Shown one piece after another: positions 12,803 to 21,121 of a DNA stretch of 60,000 nucleotides. The translations under genes and the position numbers were made by a program. The DNA comes from Commensalibacter melissae (GTDB lineage: Bacteria; Pseudomonadota; Alphaproteobacteria; Acetobacterales; Acetobacteraceae). The notes below the pieces were generated by a model, which saw nothing but the letters and a program-made list of their open reading frames with translations, searched no databases and had not been told where the DNA came from. Numbering within the stretch: the first letter of the stretch is position 1; every line of letters starts with the position of its first letter. The stretch spans positions 142,501-202,500 of the forward strand of contig NZ_CP033087.1 of assembly GCF_003691365.1 (NCBI RefSeq), given 5' to 3'.

Positions 12803-13825
12803 TTAAACTGTTTTAGGATCGGTTGTTAAAAGGTCAACATTAAAACAGCGTTGGTAATATTCTGCTACAATTCCGTGTTCTGACAGGTCACATTTATTTA
12901 GGAAGGTTAGGCGGAAAGACAATGCAAGATCATGAAAGATTGTATAGTTTTCAGCCCAGCTGATGACAGTGCGAGGAGACATTACAGTAGACAGTTCCCC
13001 TTCGGCAAATCCAATTCGGGTTAAATTGGCCAATGCTACCATTGATTCAATCTGTTTTTTTGTTTCTGCGTCCTGAGGCTGTACATTCATTTTTGCCATG
13101 ATTATTTTAATTTCTTGTGGAGGGGGTAAATAATTCAGTGCGGCAACAATATTCCAGCGATCCATTTGCCCCTGATTGATTTGTTGAGTACCATGATACA
13201 GCCCGGTCGTATCTCCCAATCCAATGGTGTTTGCAGTTGCAAAAAGACGAAAGGATGGATCAGGGCGAATAACTCGATTTTGATCCAGCAAGGTCAGTTT
13301 GCCTTCTGTTTCAAGCACACGTTGAATGACAAACATAACATCAGGACGACCAGCATCATATTCATCAAAAATAAGTGCACATGGATGCTCTAAAGCCCAT
13401 GGAAGTAAACCCTCCTGAAATTGTGTAACTTGTTTTCCGTCCTTTAGGATGATGGCATCCTTTCCAATCAAGTCAATACGGGAAATATGGCTATCGAGAT
13501 TGATGCGAATACATGGCCAGTTCAGGCGGGCAGCGATTTGTTCGATATGGGAGGATTTTCCTGTTCCATGAAATCCCTGTATCATGACCCGTCGATTATA
13601 TTGAAATCCTGCAAGAATGGCATGAGTGGTATCTAGATCAAAAAAATAGTTTGGATCCAGATCGGGAACCAGTGAGGTTTTTTTTGAAAATCCCTTGACC
13701 TCCATATCAAGATCAATATCAAAGGTTTTTCTTACGTTAAACAATTTATCTGGTTTTGATAACATAGAAATGTCAGGTAAATCGGTTTTATCGGGATTAG
13801 TTAGGTTTGAAGTTGATCTGGACAT
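12803..13825 (-). CDS. cobS: Cobaltochelatase AAA+ ATPase subunit CobS
   Basis: 340 residues. Walker A is GFHGTGKS (residues 84-91), Walker B is LIFDEYD (151-157), followed by an arginine-rich sensor region and FATANTIGLGDTTG, a signature of CobS. CobS hydrolyses ATP within a hexameric ring together with CobT to power cobalt insertion by CobN. An AGGA ribosome-binding site precedes the ATG. The gene sits between a J-domain gene and cobT, all on the minus strand, as is common in alphaproteobacteria. Confidence 0.95.
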   Translation of the reverse strand: MSRSTSNLTNPDKTDLPDISMLSKPDKLFNVRKTFDIDLDMEVKGFSKKTSLVPDLDPNYFFDLDTTHAILAGFQYNRRVMIQGFHGTGKSSHIEQIAARLNWPCIRINLDSHISRIDLIGKDAIILKDGKQVTQFQEGLLPWALEHPCALIFDEYDAGRPDVMFVIQRVLETEGKLTLLDQNRVIRPDPSFRLFATANTIGLGDTTGLYHGTQQINQGQMDRWNIVAALNYLPPPQEIKIIMAKMNVQPQDAETKKQIESMVALANLTRIGFAEGELSTVMSPRTVISWAENYTIFHDLALSFRLTFLNKCDLSEHGIVAEYYQRCFNVDLLTTDPKTV

Positions 13826-13873
13826 AGAAATTATCCTGTGTAGAAGAGTTATTTTAATGATCTAAATGATTTT

Positions 13874-14467
13874 TTATTTTGCTTCAATCATATTTGTCAA
13901 ATATGTTCGGAGTAGGGAATAAGCTGCATTAATCTTTTTAAATTTTTCTTCCAAATCCGCGTCACCACCATTTGTATCAGGATGATATTTACGGGCAAGC
14001 TTGGTATATCTTTTTTTTAAACTGGCCAACGAAAGTGGCCAGCTAATTTCCAGTAATTGCAAAGCTTTTTGTAATTCTTGGGGGATATTGGGTTTCTGTC
14101 CGGTATCATGATGTGTTTTTGTTCTTGTTTTTTGAAAAAGCCGTAGCGGATCATGGAATGATTGCTCATTTAAAAGATTTTTTTTCCCTAATCTACCAAG
14201 CTTCCATGAAGGTTTATCCCATACGGCGGCGGAACGCATGTGTTCCTCTATTTGCGCAGTATTCATTCCCCTGAAATAATCCCAGTTTTTGTTATATTCC
14301 CGAATATGGCTAAAACAGAACCAATAATAGTCATGTAACTGGTGACGGGATTTTGGTGCCCGATATTCTGCTGGTTCTCTGCATCCTGGCATGTCACAAT
14401 AACGGTGCGGTGTTGTTTTTGCATTGTTGGGATCAAACATTGTTGCCCATTTCTTTTTAAACATCAT
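13874..14467 (-). CDS. J-domain (DnaJ-like) protein upstream of cobS
   Basis: About 197 residues from the ATG at 14467. The N-terminal half has [18 protein letters not shown] followed by [19 protein letters not shown], a conserved module with Cys/His pairs found in the alphaproteobacterial DnaJ-like proteins encoded next to cobS. The C-terminal ~65 residues form a J domain with the HPD tripeptide in [13 protein letters not shown] domains stimulate Hsp70 ATPase; the client here is unknown, but the conserved position next to cobS/cobT hints at assembly of the chelatase. The start is uncertain: a GTG at 14533 would add 22 residues that do not look like the family, and ATGs at 14464 and 14440 are other options. 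Confidence 0.8.
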   Translation of the reverse strand: MMFKKKWATMFDPNNAKTTPHRYCDMPGCREPAEYRAPKSRHQLHDYYWFCFSHIREYNKNWDYFRGMNTAQIEEHMRSAAVWDKPSWKLGRLGKKNLLNEQSFHDPLRLFQKTRTKTHHDTGQKPNIPQELQKALQLLEISWPLSLASLKKRYTKLARKYHPDTNGGDADLEEKFKKINAAYSLLRTYLTNMIEAK

Positions 14468-14650
14468 AAGTATTTTGATTTCATAAGAAATAGAATAGAA
14501 AAGTAAGGAACATTGTTCTTGGAAGAATATCACAAGAATTGGGGAAAAATGAATTATATTCCAAAAAACGGTTATAATTCAAAGGGCATATTAAAGATAT
14601 TTTATAATTCTGATATAGAATTAATCATCTTGATATAAAGAGGTAAGGCG

Positions 14651-15277
14651 ATGAGAATAGATAAAATCATGAATGGGATATGCAAAAAAATAATATTGCT
14701 TTTTCCGTTTATATTAATGGCATGTCAGGCTAATCAGAAAGCAAGACCTACTTGCGAGCTCGTTTCAATTTCAAGGGTTGAAAGTGCCCTGAACGATCCA
14801 AGGGGATTTGAGGGACAATTCACGCAAATTTGGTCAAATGGTAATCAATCTGAAGGACGTATCGTATATATACCTGGAAAATTACGTTTAAATTATGAAA
14901 CCCCTTCCACAATGATTGTTGTTGCAAAGGGTAAAAAAATGGTGGCAAAAAATTTTGACGATCATTCTGTTACACATATTGGATTGGCAAGAAACCCTTT
15001 GGGATTAATGCTAATTAGCCCTGTTCATTTATCATCACCCATTCTTGTAACGGCAATACAAAAGGGAACACAGGCTTTGCAAATTTCATTGGCAAGCGGG
15101 GATAATCCATCCCAAGGTTTGTTAACTCTACGGTTTCAAGATGTAAATGGTCAGTTAACCCTTGATCAGATGCAAGCTATAGATGTGCGTAAACGGCAAA
15201 CGGTCATGAATATTTCAAATGTTCATATGGGTTTAAGTGTTAAAAATAATTATTTTGACTATCCTGATCAACCATAA
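14651..15277 (+). CDS. LolA-like outer-membrane lipoprotein carrier family protein, with a lipobox
   Basis: 208 residues. After a hydrophobic N-terminus comes FILMACQAN, a good lipobox with C25 as the acylation site and Gln at +2, which predicts an outer-membrane lipoprotein. The rest matches the LolA-like fold: FEGQFTQIWSNGNQSEGRIVYIPGKLRLNYE is the typical beta-sheet entry in which a strand with 'S-G-x-x-x-x-x-P-G-x-L-R' recurs. LolA proper is a soluble periplasmic shuttle, so a membrane anchor is odd; a LolB-like receptor or a related lipid-binding role is possible. An AGGTAAGG ribosome-binding region precedes the ATG. The 3' end overlaps lipB on the opposite strand by 38 bp. Confidence 0.75.
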   Translation: MRIDKIMNGICKKIILLFPFILMACQANQKARPTCELVSISRVESALNDPRGFEGQFTQIWSNGNQSEGRIVYIPGKLRLNYETPSTMIVVAKGKKMVAKNFDDHSVTHIGLARNPLGLMLISPVHLSSPILVTAIQKGTQALQISLASGDNPSQGLLTLRFQDVNGQLTLDQMQAIDVRKRQTVMNISNVHMGLSVKNNYFDYPDQP

Positions 15278-15962
15278 GGTCAGAAGGTGGTGACCGCAAT
15301 TTTAGAGAATAGACAAACACTTGCTGCCAGGCTTGACAGAGGACTTGGTCTATCGTATCAAATGAAGTATTAATTCCTAGTTCATGCATGCTCGTAATTC
15401 CATATTCCTTCAATCCACAGGGGACTATTCCGGAATAATTTTCCAGTTTGGGATTAATATTCAACGCAATTCCATGCCAGCTGATCCAATGGGATAGCTT
15501 AATTCCAATTGCGGCAATTTTTTTCTCTTTTTTTGTAACAGGATCGGTAACCCATAATCCGACACGCCCTTCTTTTTTTTCTGCTGCGATATTGAATTGT
15601 TGAAGGGTGAGAATGATCCAGTCTTCAAGTTTGTGAATGAATGCGCGGATATCATGATCGGGAAAAGTGGGATGGGGTTTACGTAAATCCATCATTACAT
15701 AGATGATTCGCATTCCTGGACCATGGTAAGTCCATTGTCCACCCCGATTAGTATGGAAAACAGGAAAATTCTGTGGATTGAACAAATCGCTCTCTTTTGC
15801 CGATGTTCCCGCAGTGTAAAGCGGAGGATGTTCCAAAAACCATAGGCATTCTGCCGCTTTCCCATCAAATATTTTTTGAACGTAATTTTTCATCCATTGA
15901 ATTGCGGTGGGATAGGGAACAACTTTTTTGCTTTTTTGCAAAAATATTGGTGTGATAGCCAT
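15240..15962 (-). CDS. lipB: Octanoyl-[ACP]:protein N-octanoyltransferase LipB
   Basis: 240 residues. It moves the octanoyl group from acyl carrier protein to lipoyl domains of 2-oxoacid dehydrogenases and GcvH, the first step of de novo lipoylation in the cytoplasm. Motifs: FLEHPPLYTAGTSA, TNRGGQWTYHGPGM, the catalytic lysine in AAIGIKLSHWISWHG and the catalytic cysteine in GIVPCGLKEYGITS. The start at 15962 is chosen because GAAAGAG lies 9 nt upstream; an in-frame ATG at 15980 lacks a ribosome-binding site. It is convergent with the LolA-like gene and overlaps its last 38 bp. Confidence 0.95.
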   Translation of the reverse strand: MAITPIFLQKSKKVVPYPTAIQWMKNYVQKIFDGKAAECLWFLEHPPLYTAGTSAKESDLFNPQNFPVFHTNRGGQWTYHGPGMRIIYVMMDLRKPHPTFPDHDIRAFIHKLEDWIILTLQQFNIAAEKKEGRVGLWVTDPVTKKEKKIAAIGIKLSHWISWHGIALNINPKLENYSGIVPCGLKEYGITSMHELGINTSFDTIDQVLCQAWQQVFVYSLKLRSPPSDLMVDQDSQNNYF

Positions 15963-16028
15963 TGCTAGAAACTCTTTCATCGGTTATAGAGAAAGCATAT
16001 TGGATTGAATTATGAAAATCAATCCCGT

Positions 16029-16115
16029 GCGACCGTGGCGGAATGGTAGACGCGCAAGCTTGAGGTGCTTGTGGGGAAATACCCCGTGGAAGTTCGAGTC
16101 TTCTCGGTCGCACCA
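16029..16115 (+). tRNA. tRNA-Leu (anticodon GAG)
   Basis: An 87-nt type II tRNA with a long variable arm (ugggg-aaau-acccc). The anticodon loop is UUGAGGU, giving GAG, which reads CUU/CUC. The acceptor stem gcgaccg/cggtcgc is perfect; discriminator A and CCA are encoded. Confidence 0.95.
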
Positions 16116-16237
16116 CATTCTTGTTGCGGCTTCAATTATAGAACCTATTTTCTTTTCATTTGCCTTTGATATATAATTTTACCAATTTTACAAAGGTTTA
16201 TTTGTAAAAATGTCATGATTGCAATGAAGAGGAAATT

Positions 16238-18520
16238 ATGGATCATAAATTTAAGCAAGATGCGTTGGATTATCATGAATATCCAACACCAGGGAAATTA
16301 ACAATAACACCAACAAAAAGAATGGCGACTCAAACTGATTTGTCCTTAGCCTATTCCCCAGGGGTGGCGGCACCATGTTTGGAAATTAAAAGGGATCCTA
16401 GTTTGGCTAGCAAATACACGGCCAAAAGTAACCTGGTTGGGGTTATTTCCAATGGTACGGCTGTTTTGGGGTTGGGAAACATCGGGCCCTTGGCGGGAAA
16501 ACCCGTTATGGAGGGCAAGGCGGTTTTATTCAAGAAATTTGCTGGTATTGATGTTTTTGATATCGAAGTTGATTCCAATGATCCGGAACATTTCTGTAAT
16601 GTTGTCGCGGCGCTTGAACCAACTTTTGGCGGAATTAATTTGGAGGATATCAAGGCGCCTGAATGTTTTATTATTGAACAGAATCTAAAATCCAGAATGA
16701 ATATTCCGGTTTTTCATGATGATCAACATGGAACGGCGATTGTCGTAAGTGCGGCTACCATTAATGCCTTGCGAATTCAGAATAAGAAAATTGAAGACGT
16801 TAAATTGATCACTTCTGGGGCAGGGGCGGCATCTATTGCATGTGTAAATTTATTGGTAACTCTGGGATTAAAACCTGAAAATGTCATTTTAACGGATATT
16901 GATGGAGTGGTGTGGAAAGGCCGCGATCCAAATATGCCAGAAAATATGGCACGTTATGCCATAGACACGCAGGCTCGCCGTTTGGAGGAAGTTATAGCGG
17001 GTGCGGATATTTTTCTTGGTGTTTCTGTGGCTGGAGTTCTGAAAAAAGAATGGGTGGCAAAAATGGCATCCAATCCTTTGATTCTGGCATTGGCAAATCC
17101 GGAACCTGAAATCACTCCAGAAGAGGTTGGCAGTATTCGATCAGATGCGATTATGGCAACAGGTCGTTCTGATCATCCAAATCAGGTTAATAATGTTTTA
17201 TGTTTTCCTTTTATATTTCGCGGAGCCCTAGATGTTGGGGCAACAGAAATAAACGAGGAGATGAAAAAAGCCGCCGCTTATGCATTAGCAAATCTGGCGA
17301 CACAAGAAGCCAATGAGGTTGTCGTGGCCGCTTATGGCGGTCAGGCACCTGCTTTTGGTCCTGAATATATTTTGCCAAAACCTTTTGATCCGCGATTAAT
17401 TTTGGAAATTGCGCCAGCGGTTGCAAAAGCGGCCATGCAAACAGGGGTTGCCTTACGTCCGATTGATGATTTTAATGGATATCTGGAGCATCTGATGCAA
17501 TTTGTGTTCAGAACCAGTCAGGTTATGCAACCTGTATTTGCAGCTGTTCATCAACATAAAGGACTGCAAAAGGTTGTCTTTTCTGAAGGCGAAAATGATA
17601 GGGTTTTACGTGCTATTCAAACTATGGTTAATGAACAGATGGTTTTACCTTATGTTATTGGAGATCAGAAAAGGATTCATGAAAAAATTACTCAATTGGG
17701 GTTAAGCTTAAAAATTGGTAAGGATTTAACAGTTTATGACCCCCAAAAGGATAACGCATTTTTACAAACACTGGAAAAACCTTATCAGAGATTGGTTGAA
17801 AGAACGGGTGTTCCTCCGTCTTTGGCGTATGAACAGCTCTATAGAAGAAAATCAATTCTAGCAGCGATGCTTTTAAGGGAGGGTCATGTTGATGCAGCAC
17901 TTGTTGGTGGATTTGGTGAATGGTATCGTCATTTTAAGACATTGAAAAATATTATCCCTAAACAGGATGGAGTAAAGGAATTCCATACTATTTCTGCTAT
18001 GATTCAGTCAAATGTAGCGCTTTTTATGGGGGATACTTATTTACATCTGGACCCTACGGCTGAGGAAATTGCTGAATTAACTTTATTGGCTTCTGAAATG
18101 GTATCTATGTTTGGTATGGTACCAAGAGCCGCTTTATTATCTTATTCTTCTTTTGGAACGGGAAAATCTGAATCAGCATTAAAAATGAAAAAAGCCCTGG
18201 CCATAATACGTGAAAAGAATCCTTCATTGGAAATTGACGGGGAAATGCAGGGTGATGCTGCGTTAAGTGAAACCTTGCGTTCGAGATTAATTGATGATTC
18301 ACCCTTGAGAGGAAATGCCAATTTGTTAATTATGCCCAGTCTTGATGCGGCAAATATTGGATTTTCCTTGAGTCGTGTGGTTGGAAATGGACTGCAGATT
18401 GGTCCTATAACGCTTGGCACAACAAAGCCGCTTCATGTTCTTACGGAAAATACAACGGCACGAGGTATCGTGAATCTGACAGCTATTGCCATTCGCCAAT
18501 CATTAAGAAAAAAACAATAA
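16238..18520 (+). CDS. maeB: NADP-dependent malic enzyme with phosphotransacetylase-like C-terminal domain
   Basis: 760 residues, the standard length of MaeB. Residues 1-~425 are the malic enzyme: SLAYSPGVAAPC, GLGNIGPLAGKPVMEGK, FHDDQHGTAIV and the nucleotide-binding TSGAGAASIACVNLL. Residues ~430-760 resemble phosphate acetyltransferase, a regulatory domain in this class that senses acetyl-CoA. The reaction is oxidative decarboxylation of malate to pyruvate with NADP+, supplying NADPH and pyruvate. A GAGGAA ribosome-binding site precedes the ATG. It stands alone between tRNA-Leu and a terminator. Confidence 0.97.
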   Translation: MDHKFKQDALDYHEYPTPGKLTITPTKRMATQTDLSLAYSPGVAAPCLEIKRDPSLASKYTAKSNLVGVISNGTAVLGLGNIGPLAGKPVMEGKAVLFKKFAGIDVFDIEVDSNDPEHFCNVVAALEPTFGGINLEDIKAPECFIIEQNLKSRMNIPVFHDDQHGTAIVVSAATINALRIQNKKIEDVKLITSGAGAASIACVNLLVTLGLKPENVILTDIDGVVWKGRDPNMPENMARYAIDTQARRLEEVIAGADIFLGVSVAGVLKKEWVAKMASNPLILALANPEPEITPEEVGSIRSDAIMATGRSDHPNQVNNVLCFPFIFRGALDVGATEINEEMKKAAAYALANLATQEANEVVVAAYGGQAPAFGPEYILPKPFDPRLILEIAPAVAKAAMQTGVALRPIDDFNGYLEHLMQFVFRTSQVMQPVFAAVHQHKGLQKVVFSEGENDRVLRAIQTMVNEQMVLPYVIGDQKRIHEKITQLGLSLKIGKDLTVYDPQKDNAFLQTLEKPYQRLVERTGVPPSLAYEQLYRRKSILAAMLLREGHVDAALVGGFGEWYRHFKTLKNIIPKQDGVKEFHTISAMIQSNVALFMGDTYLHLDPTAEEIAELTLLASEMVSMFGMVPRAALLSYSSFGTGKSESALKMKKALAIIREKNPSLEIDGEMQGDAALSETLRSRLIDDSPLRGNANLLIMPSLDAANIGFSLSRVVGNGLQIGPITLGTTKPLHVLTENTTARGIVNLTAIAIRQSLRKKQ

Positions 18521-18524
18521 ATTT

Positions 18525-18567
18525 GATTGCAATATTAGGAAAATATTGTAATCTTGTTCAAGATTAC
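18525..18567. repeat. Two overlapping, mutually exclusive hairpins behind maeB
   Basis: Hairpin 1 pairs 18525-18536 with 18542-18553 (gattgcaatatt / aatattgtaatc, one G-U). Hairpin 2 pairs 18548-18556 with 18559-18567 (gtaatcttg / caagattac, perfect, with an impractically short 2-nt loop that would open by a pair or two). They share 18548-18553, so only one can form at a time. Confidence 0.45.
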
Positions 18568-18584
18568 TGAATTTACTGTGTATA

Positions 18585-18622
18585 AAAGAGTGAGAAATCC
18601 ATTTTTTCACTCTTTATTTTTT
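18585..18622. terminator. Intrinsic terminator behind maeB
   Basis: Stem aaagagtga (18585-18593) / tcactcttt (18607-18615), perfect over 9 bp, followed on the + strand by 'attttttc'. It can serve maeB (+); the minus-strand side also has a short A/T run and could serve the TIR gene that ends at 18690. Confidence 0.8.
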
Positions 18623-18689
18623 CATTAAAAATTGCATATTCGCGATTGCTTGTAAAACACGCATTAAAATTTTGGATAAAATATAAAAA

Positions 18690-19508
18690 TTATAATTCTA
18701 CAATTAATTGTTTAACTTCAGGGGAAACAGTTAAAATTAGATTTCCGTAAGGGTTAAATGTGCCTGAATGAGATGGTACATTATAATTGAAATGAAAGTT
18801 ATTGTCGTGTTTGCGTAATTCGTACAAGTGGCATTTTAAAGATTTGTAGCTATAATAAATTAAAGGAACCGGGGGAAGCGTTAATCCCATTTTTGGATCT
18901 TTATACATTGTTTTGAGTCTTTTAAAAAAACCGGGATTTATTTTTTTGATTTCCAATAATATTTTTGAAATTATAGAAGACAATGGGCTTCGTTGAGGTA
19001 GATCTATCGTATTTTTATTATTTGCTGGAAGATATTTATTTTCAAATTCATTTATTTTTTTAAATAATGAATCGAAGTCTATGATAGGTAAACGGTTAAA
19101 GCCGATTTCATTTTTAATGATCTCAAATATATCTGTTATCTTATTCTTATCTGAAATGTTGCCGCCCTCAAGCAAATTTAATGGGCTCGGTAAGGTGTCA
19201 ACGGTTAATCCAGAGTGACAAAGTGGAATAACATTGATATTTTTTTGCCATCCTGCCCCACATTCAAAACTGATCCAGGGACGTTGAATACTTTTGGGAC
19301 TGCAAAATACAATCATGATGGCACTATTTTTTAAATTTTCTTCAATTTCATCAAACCATCTTTGACCCGGTTTTATGGAGAAACTGGACGTGAAAACATG
19401 GACTTGTCCAAAAAAACTGTCTTCGATTAATTGTTGAAATATACTTGTAAGTTCTTTTTCTTCTGTAATATGACTTAGGAAAATCGTTTTTTTGATTAAT
19501 TCTGGCAT
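18690..19508 (-). CDS. TIR-domain protein, isolated
   Basis: 272 residues. The N-terminal ~135 residues are a TIR domain: KKTIFLSHITEEKEL (strand A), VHVFTSSFSIKPGQRWFDEI (the BB-loop region), NSAIMIVFCSPKSIQRPW (strand C) and SFECGAGW, where E82 is at the position of the catalytic glutamate of NAD+-cleaving TIR enzymes. Residues ~140-272 are of unrecognised type; no membrane segment is seen. Bacterial TIR proteins act as NAD-degrading or signal-producing effectors in phage defence (for example Thoeris) or as virulence effectors. No SIR2-like, STALD or SAVED partner is adjacent, so the role is open. The ribosome-binding site is weak (AAGGTC, 12 nt upstream). The gene and its flanks are very AT-rich. 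Confidence 0.8.
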   Translation of the reverse strand: MPELIKKTIFLSHITEEKELTSIFQQLIEDSFFGQVHVFTSSFSIKPGQRWFDEIEENLKNSAIMIVFCSPKSIQRPWISFECGAGWQKNINVIPLCHSGLTVDTLPSPLNLLEGGNISDKNKITDIFEIIKNEIGFNRLPIIDFDSLFKKINEFENKYLPANNKNTIDLPQRSPLSSIISKILLEIKKINPGFFKRLKTMYKDPKMGLTLPPVPLIYYSYKSLKCHLYELRKHDNNFHFNYNVPSHSGTFNPYGNLILTVSPEVKQLIVEL

Positions 19509-20236
19509 TTATAAAGTGACCTTGTTATAAACCCTTTTTTAACATTATGAATAATAATGACAAATTTAGGAAAGTATACATTAATATTAACAAAATGAAA
19601 TAAAATAAATTGATCAAGTGGAAGCTGATAAATTGTGTAATAAAATTATACACATGAACTAATATAAATTTTATAAAATATGATTTTCTTCATATGACCA
19701 AAAAATTGGCAAAATATATCCAGGATTTTATTCCATATATTGTTTTCACGATAGATTAGCTGTAAAAAGAAAGTATATTTAAATTATTTAAGCTTTTTTT
19801 AAATAAATATTATTTAAAAATAATTTAAGTTATTTAAATAGTAATGGTTTTTTAATTAAGTATAATCTTCCAAAGATGTGTATTTTATTCATCTTTGGTT
19901 TTTTTTGATTCACATTATATTTAAATATTATCAAGATAAATTTAATTCGATATATTTGTAATAGCAATCATTTCTGGGAAGTTTGAAAAAACAAATTTTT
20001 CTGTTAAAATTTAGTTTTATTATGGTACCATTACTGCACATAAATTATAGACATAATTTGATCAAGATTCACATATAGTTATTTAATTAAAATGGAATTT
20101 CGCATTTAATTATTGAATGTGGCCTCCTTATCATAATTTTTACATATTCTTATCAAATTGTGAAATAATATTTGTTTTGTTCTAAATTAGACATTAACAT
20201 ATTTGTTTTTATTATTAAATTTCAAGGTAGAGTTCT
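19509..20236. other. 728-bp gene-poor, AT-rich gap with an orphan terminator
   Basis: No sizeable gene on either strand. It contains a near-palindrome at 19634-19654 (tgtgtaat-aaa-attatacaca), a 21-codon reading frame at 19694-19759 (+) with no clear ribosome-binding site, a strong + strand terminator at 19870-19906, and then about 330 bp leading to galU. The terminator with no preceding gene suggests an undocumented short transcript. Confidence 0.5.
19870..19906 (+). terminator. Strong intrinsic terminator with no gene in front
   Basis: Perfect 9-bp stem ccaaagatg (19870-19878) / catctttgg (19890-19898) with an 11-nt loop and eight consecutive T at 19899-19906. Orientation is +. The nearest upstream + strand gene is maeB, which has its own terminator 1.3 kb earlier, so this one probably ends a small RNA or a very short gene. 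Confidence 0.8.
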
Positions 20237-21121
20237 GTGATTAAACCTTTAAAAAAAGCTGTATTACCTGTCGCTGGCTTAGGAACCCGTTTTTTGCCCG
20301 CAACTAAATCAATGCCAAAAGAAATGTTGCCTGTTGTTGATCGTCCATTGATTCAATATGCACTGGATGAGGCGCGTGCGGCAGGAATTGAACAGTTTTG
20401 TCTGATTACAGGTCGAGGAAAAGATTCTCTAATTGATTATTTTGATGTTGCTTATGAACTTGAGGATACACTGCGACAAAGAGGTAAAAAAGAGTCTCTA
20501 GAGGCTCTCCATCCATCTAGTATTGAGGCAGGTTCTTTAACCGCTTTGCGTCAGCAGTCCCCATTAGGGTTGGGGCATGCAATATGGTGTGCTCGTACAT
20601 TTGTTGGCGATGATCCATTTGCCATTTTATTACCGGATGATTTGATTATGGCGACGCCAGGATGTTTGGCGCAAATGGTTGAAGTTTATAATGAATATGG
20701 CGGAAATGTTGTCGCTGTTACCGAGGTTCCTCGTGAAAAGACATCCAGTTACGGTATTGTGGATATTGAAAAGGATGATGGAAAACTGGTCACGATTTCC
20801 GGGGTTGTAGAAAAGCCGGAGCCTGAACAGGCTCCCTCTAATCTTTCAATTATTGGACGTTATATTTTGTCACCTGAAATTATGAAATATCTTTCTAAAA
20901 TGGAAAAAGGTGCAGGAAATGAAGTTCAATTGACAGATTCTATGGAAAAATTGATTGGACAAATGCCTTTTCATGGGTTGAGATATAATGGGGTTCGGTA
21001 TGATTGTGGAAGCAAATCTGGATTTCTAGAAGCTCAGATTGCCTTTGCTTTGAAACGTCCCGACCTAGCTCCGGCCATGCGTAAGATAATACAGAAATAT
21101 GCCCATGAAGAGGTTAAATAA
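20237..21121 (+). CDS. galU: UTP--glucose-1-phosphate uridylyltransferase
   Basis: 294 residues. It makes UDP-glucose from UTP and glucose 1-phosphate, a precursor for surface glycans and cellulose-like polymers. Nucleotidyl-transferase signature AVLPVAGLGTRFLPATKSMP at residues 8-27 with the activation lysine region KEMLPVVDRPLIQYALDEA; later ILLPDDLI and GVVEKPEPEQAPSNLSIIGRY are typical. The start is GTG with AAGGTAG 9 nt upstream. Its stop overlaps the ATG of the next gene (taATGg arrangement), implying translational coupling to the phosphohexomutase that supplies glucose 1-phosphate. Confidence 0.97.
   Translation: MIKPLKKAVLPVAGLGTRFLPATKSMPKEMLPVVDRPLIQYALDEARAAGIEQFCLITGRGKDSLIDYFDVAYELEDTLRQRGKKESLEALHPSSIEAGSLTALRQQSPLGLGHAIWCARTFVGDDPFAILLPDDLIMATPGCLAQMVEVYNEYGGNVVAVTEVPREKTSSYGIVDIEKDDGKLVTISGVVEKPEPEQAPSNLSIIGRYILSPEIMKYLSKMEKGAGNEVQLTDSMEKLIGQMPFHGLRYNGVRYDCGSKSGFLEAQIAFALKRPDLAPAMRKIIQKYAHEEVK

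Noticed and set aside
14468-14533. N-terminal extension of the J-domain protein from GTG 14533
   Set aside because: The extra residues are hydrophobic and unlike the family start, and there is no ribosome-binding site at the GTG.
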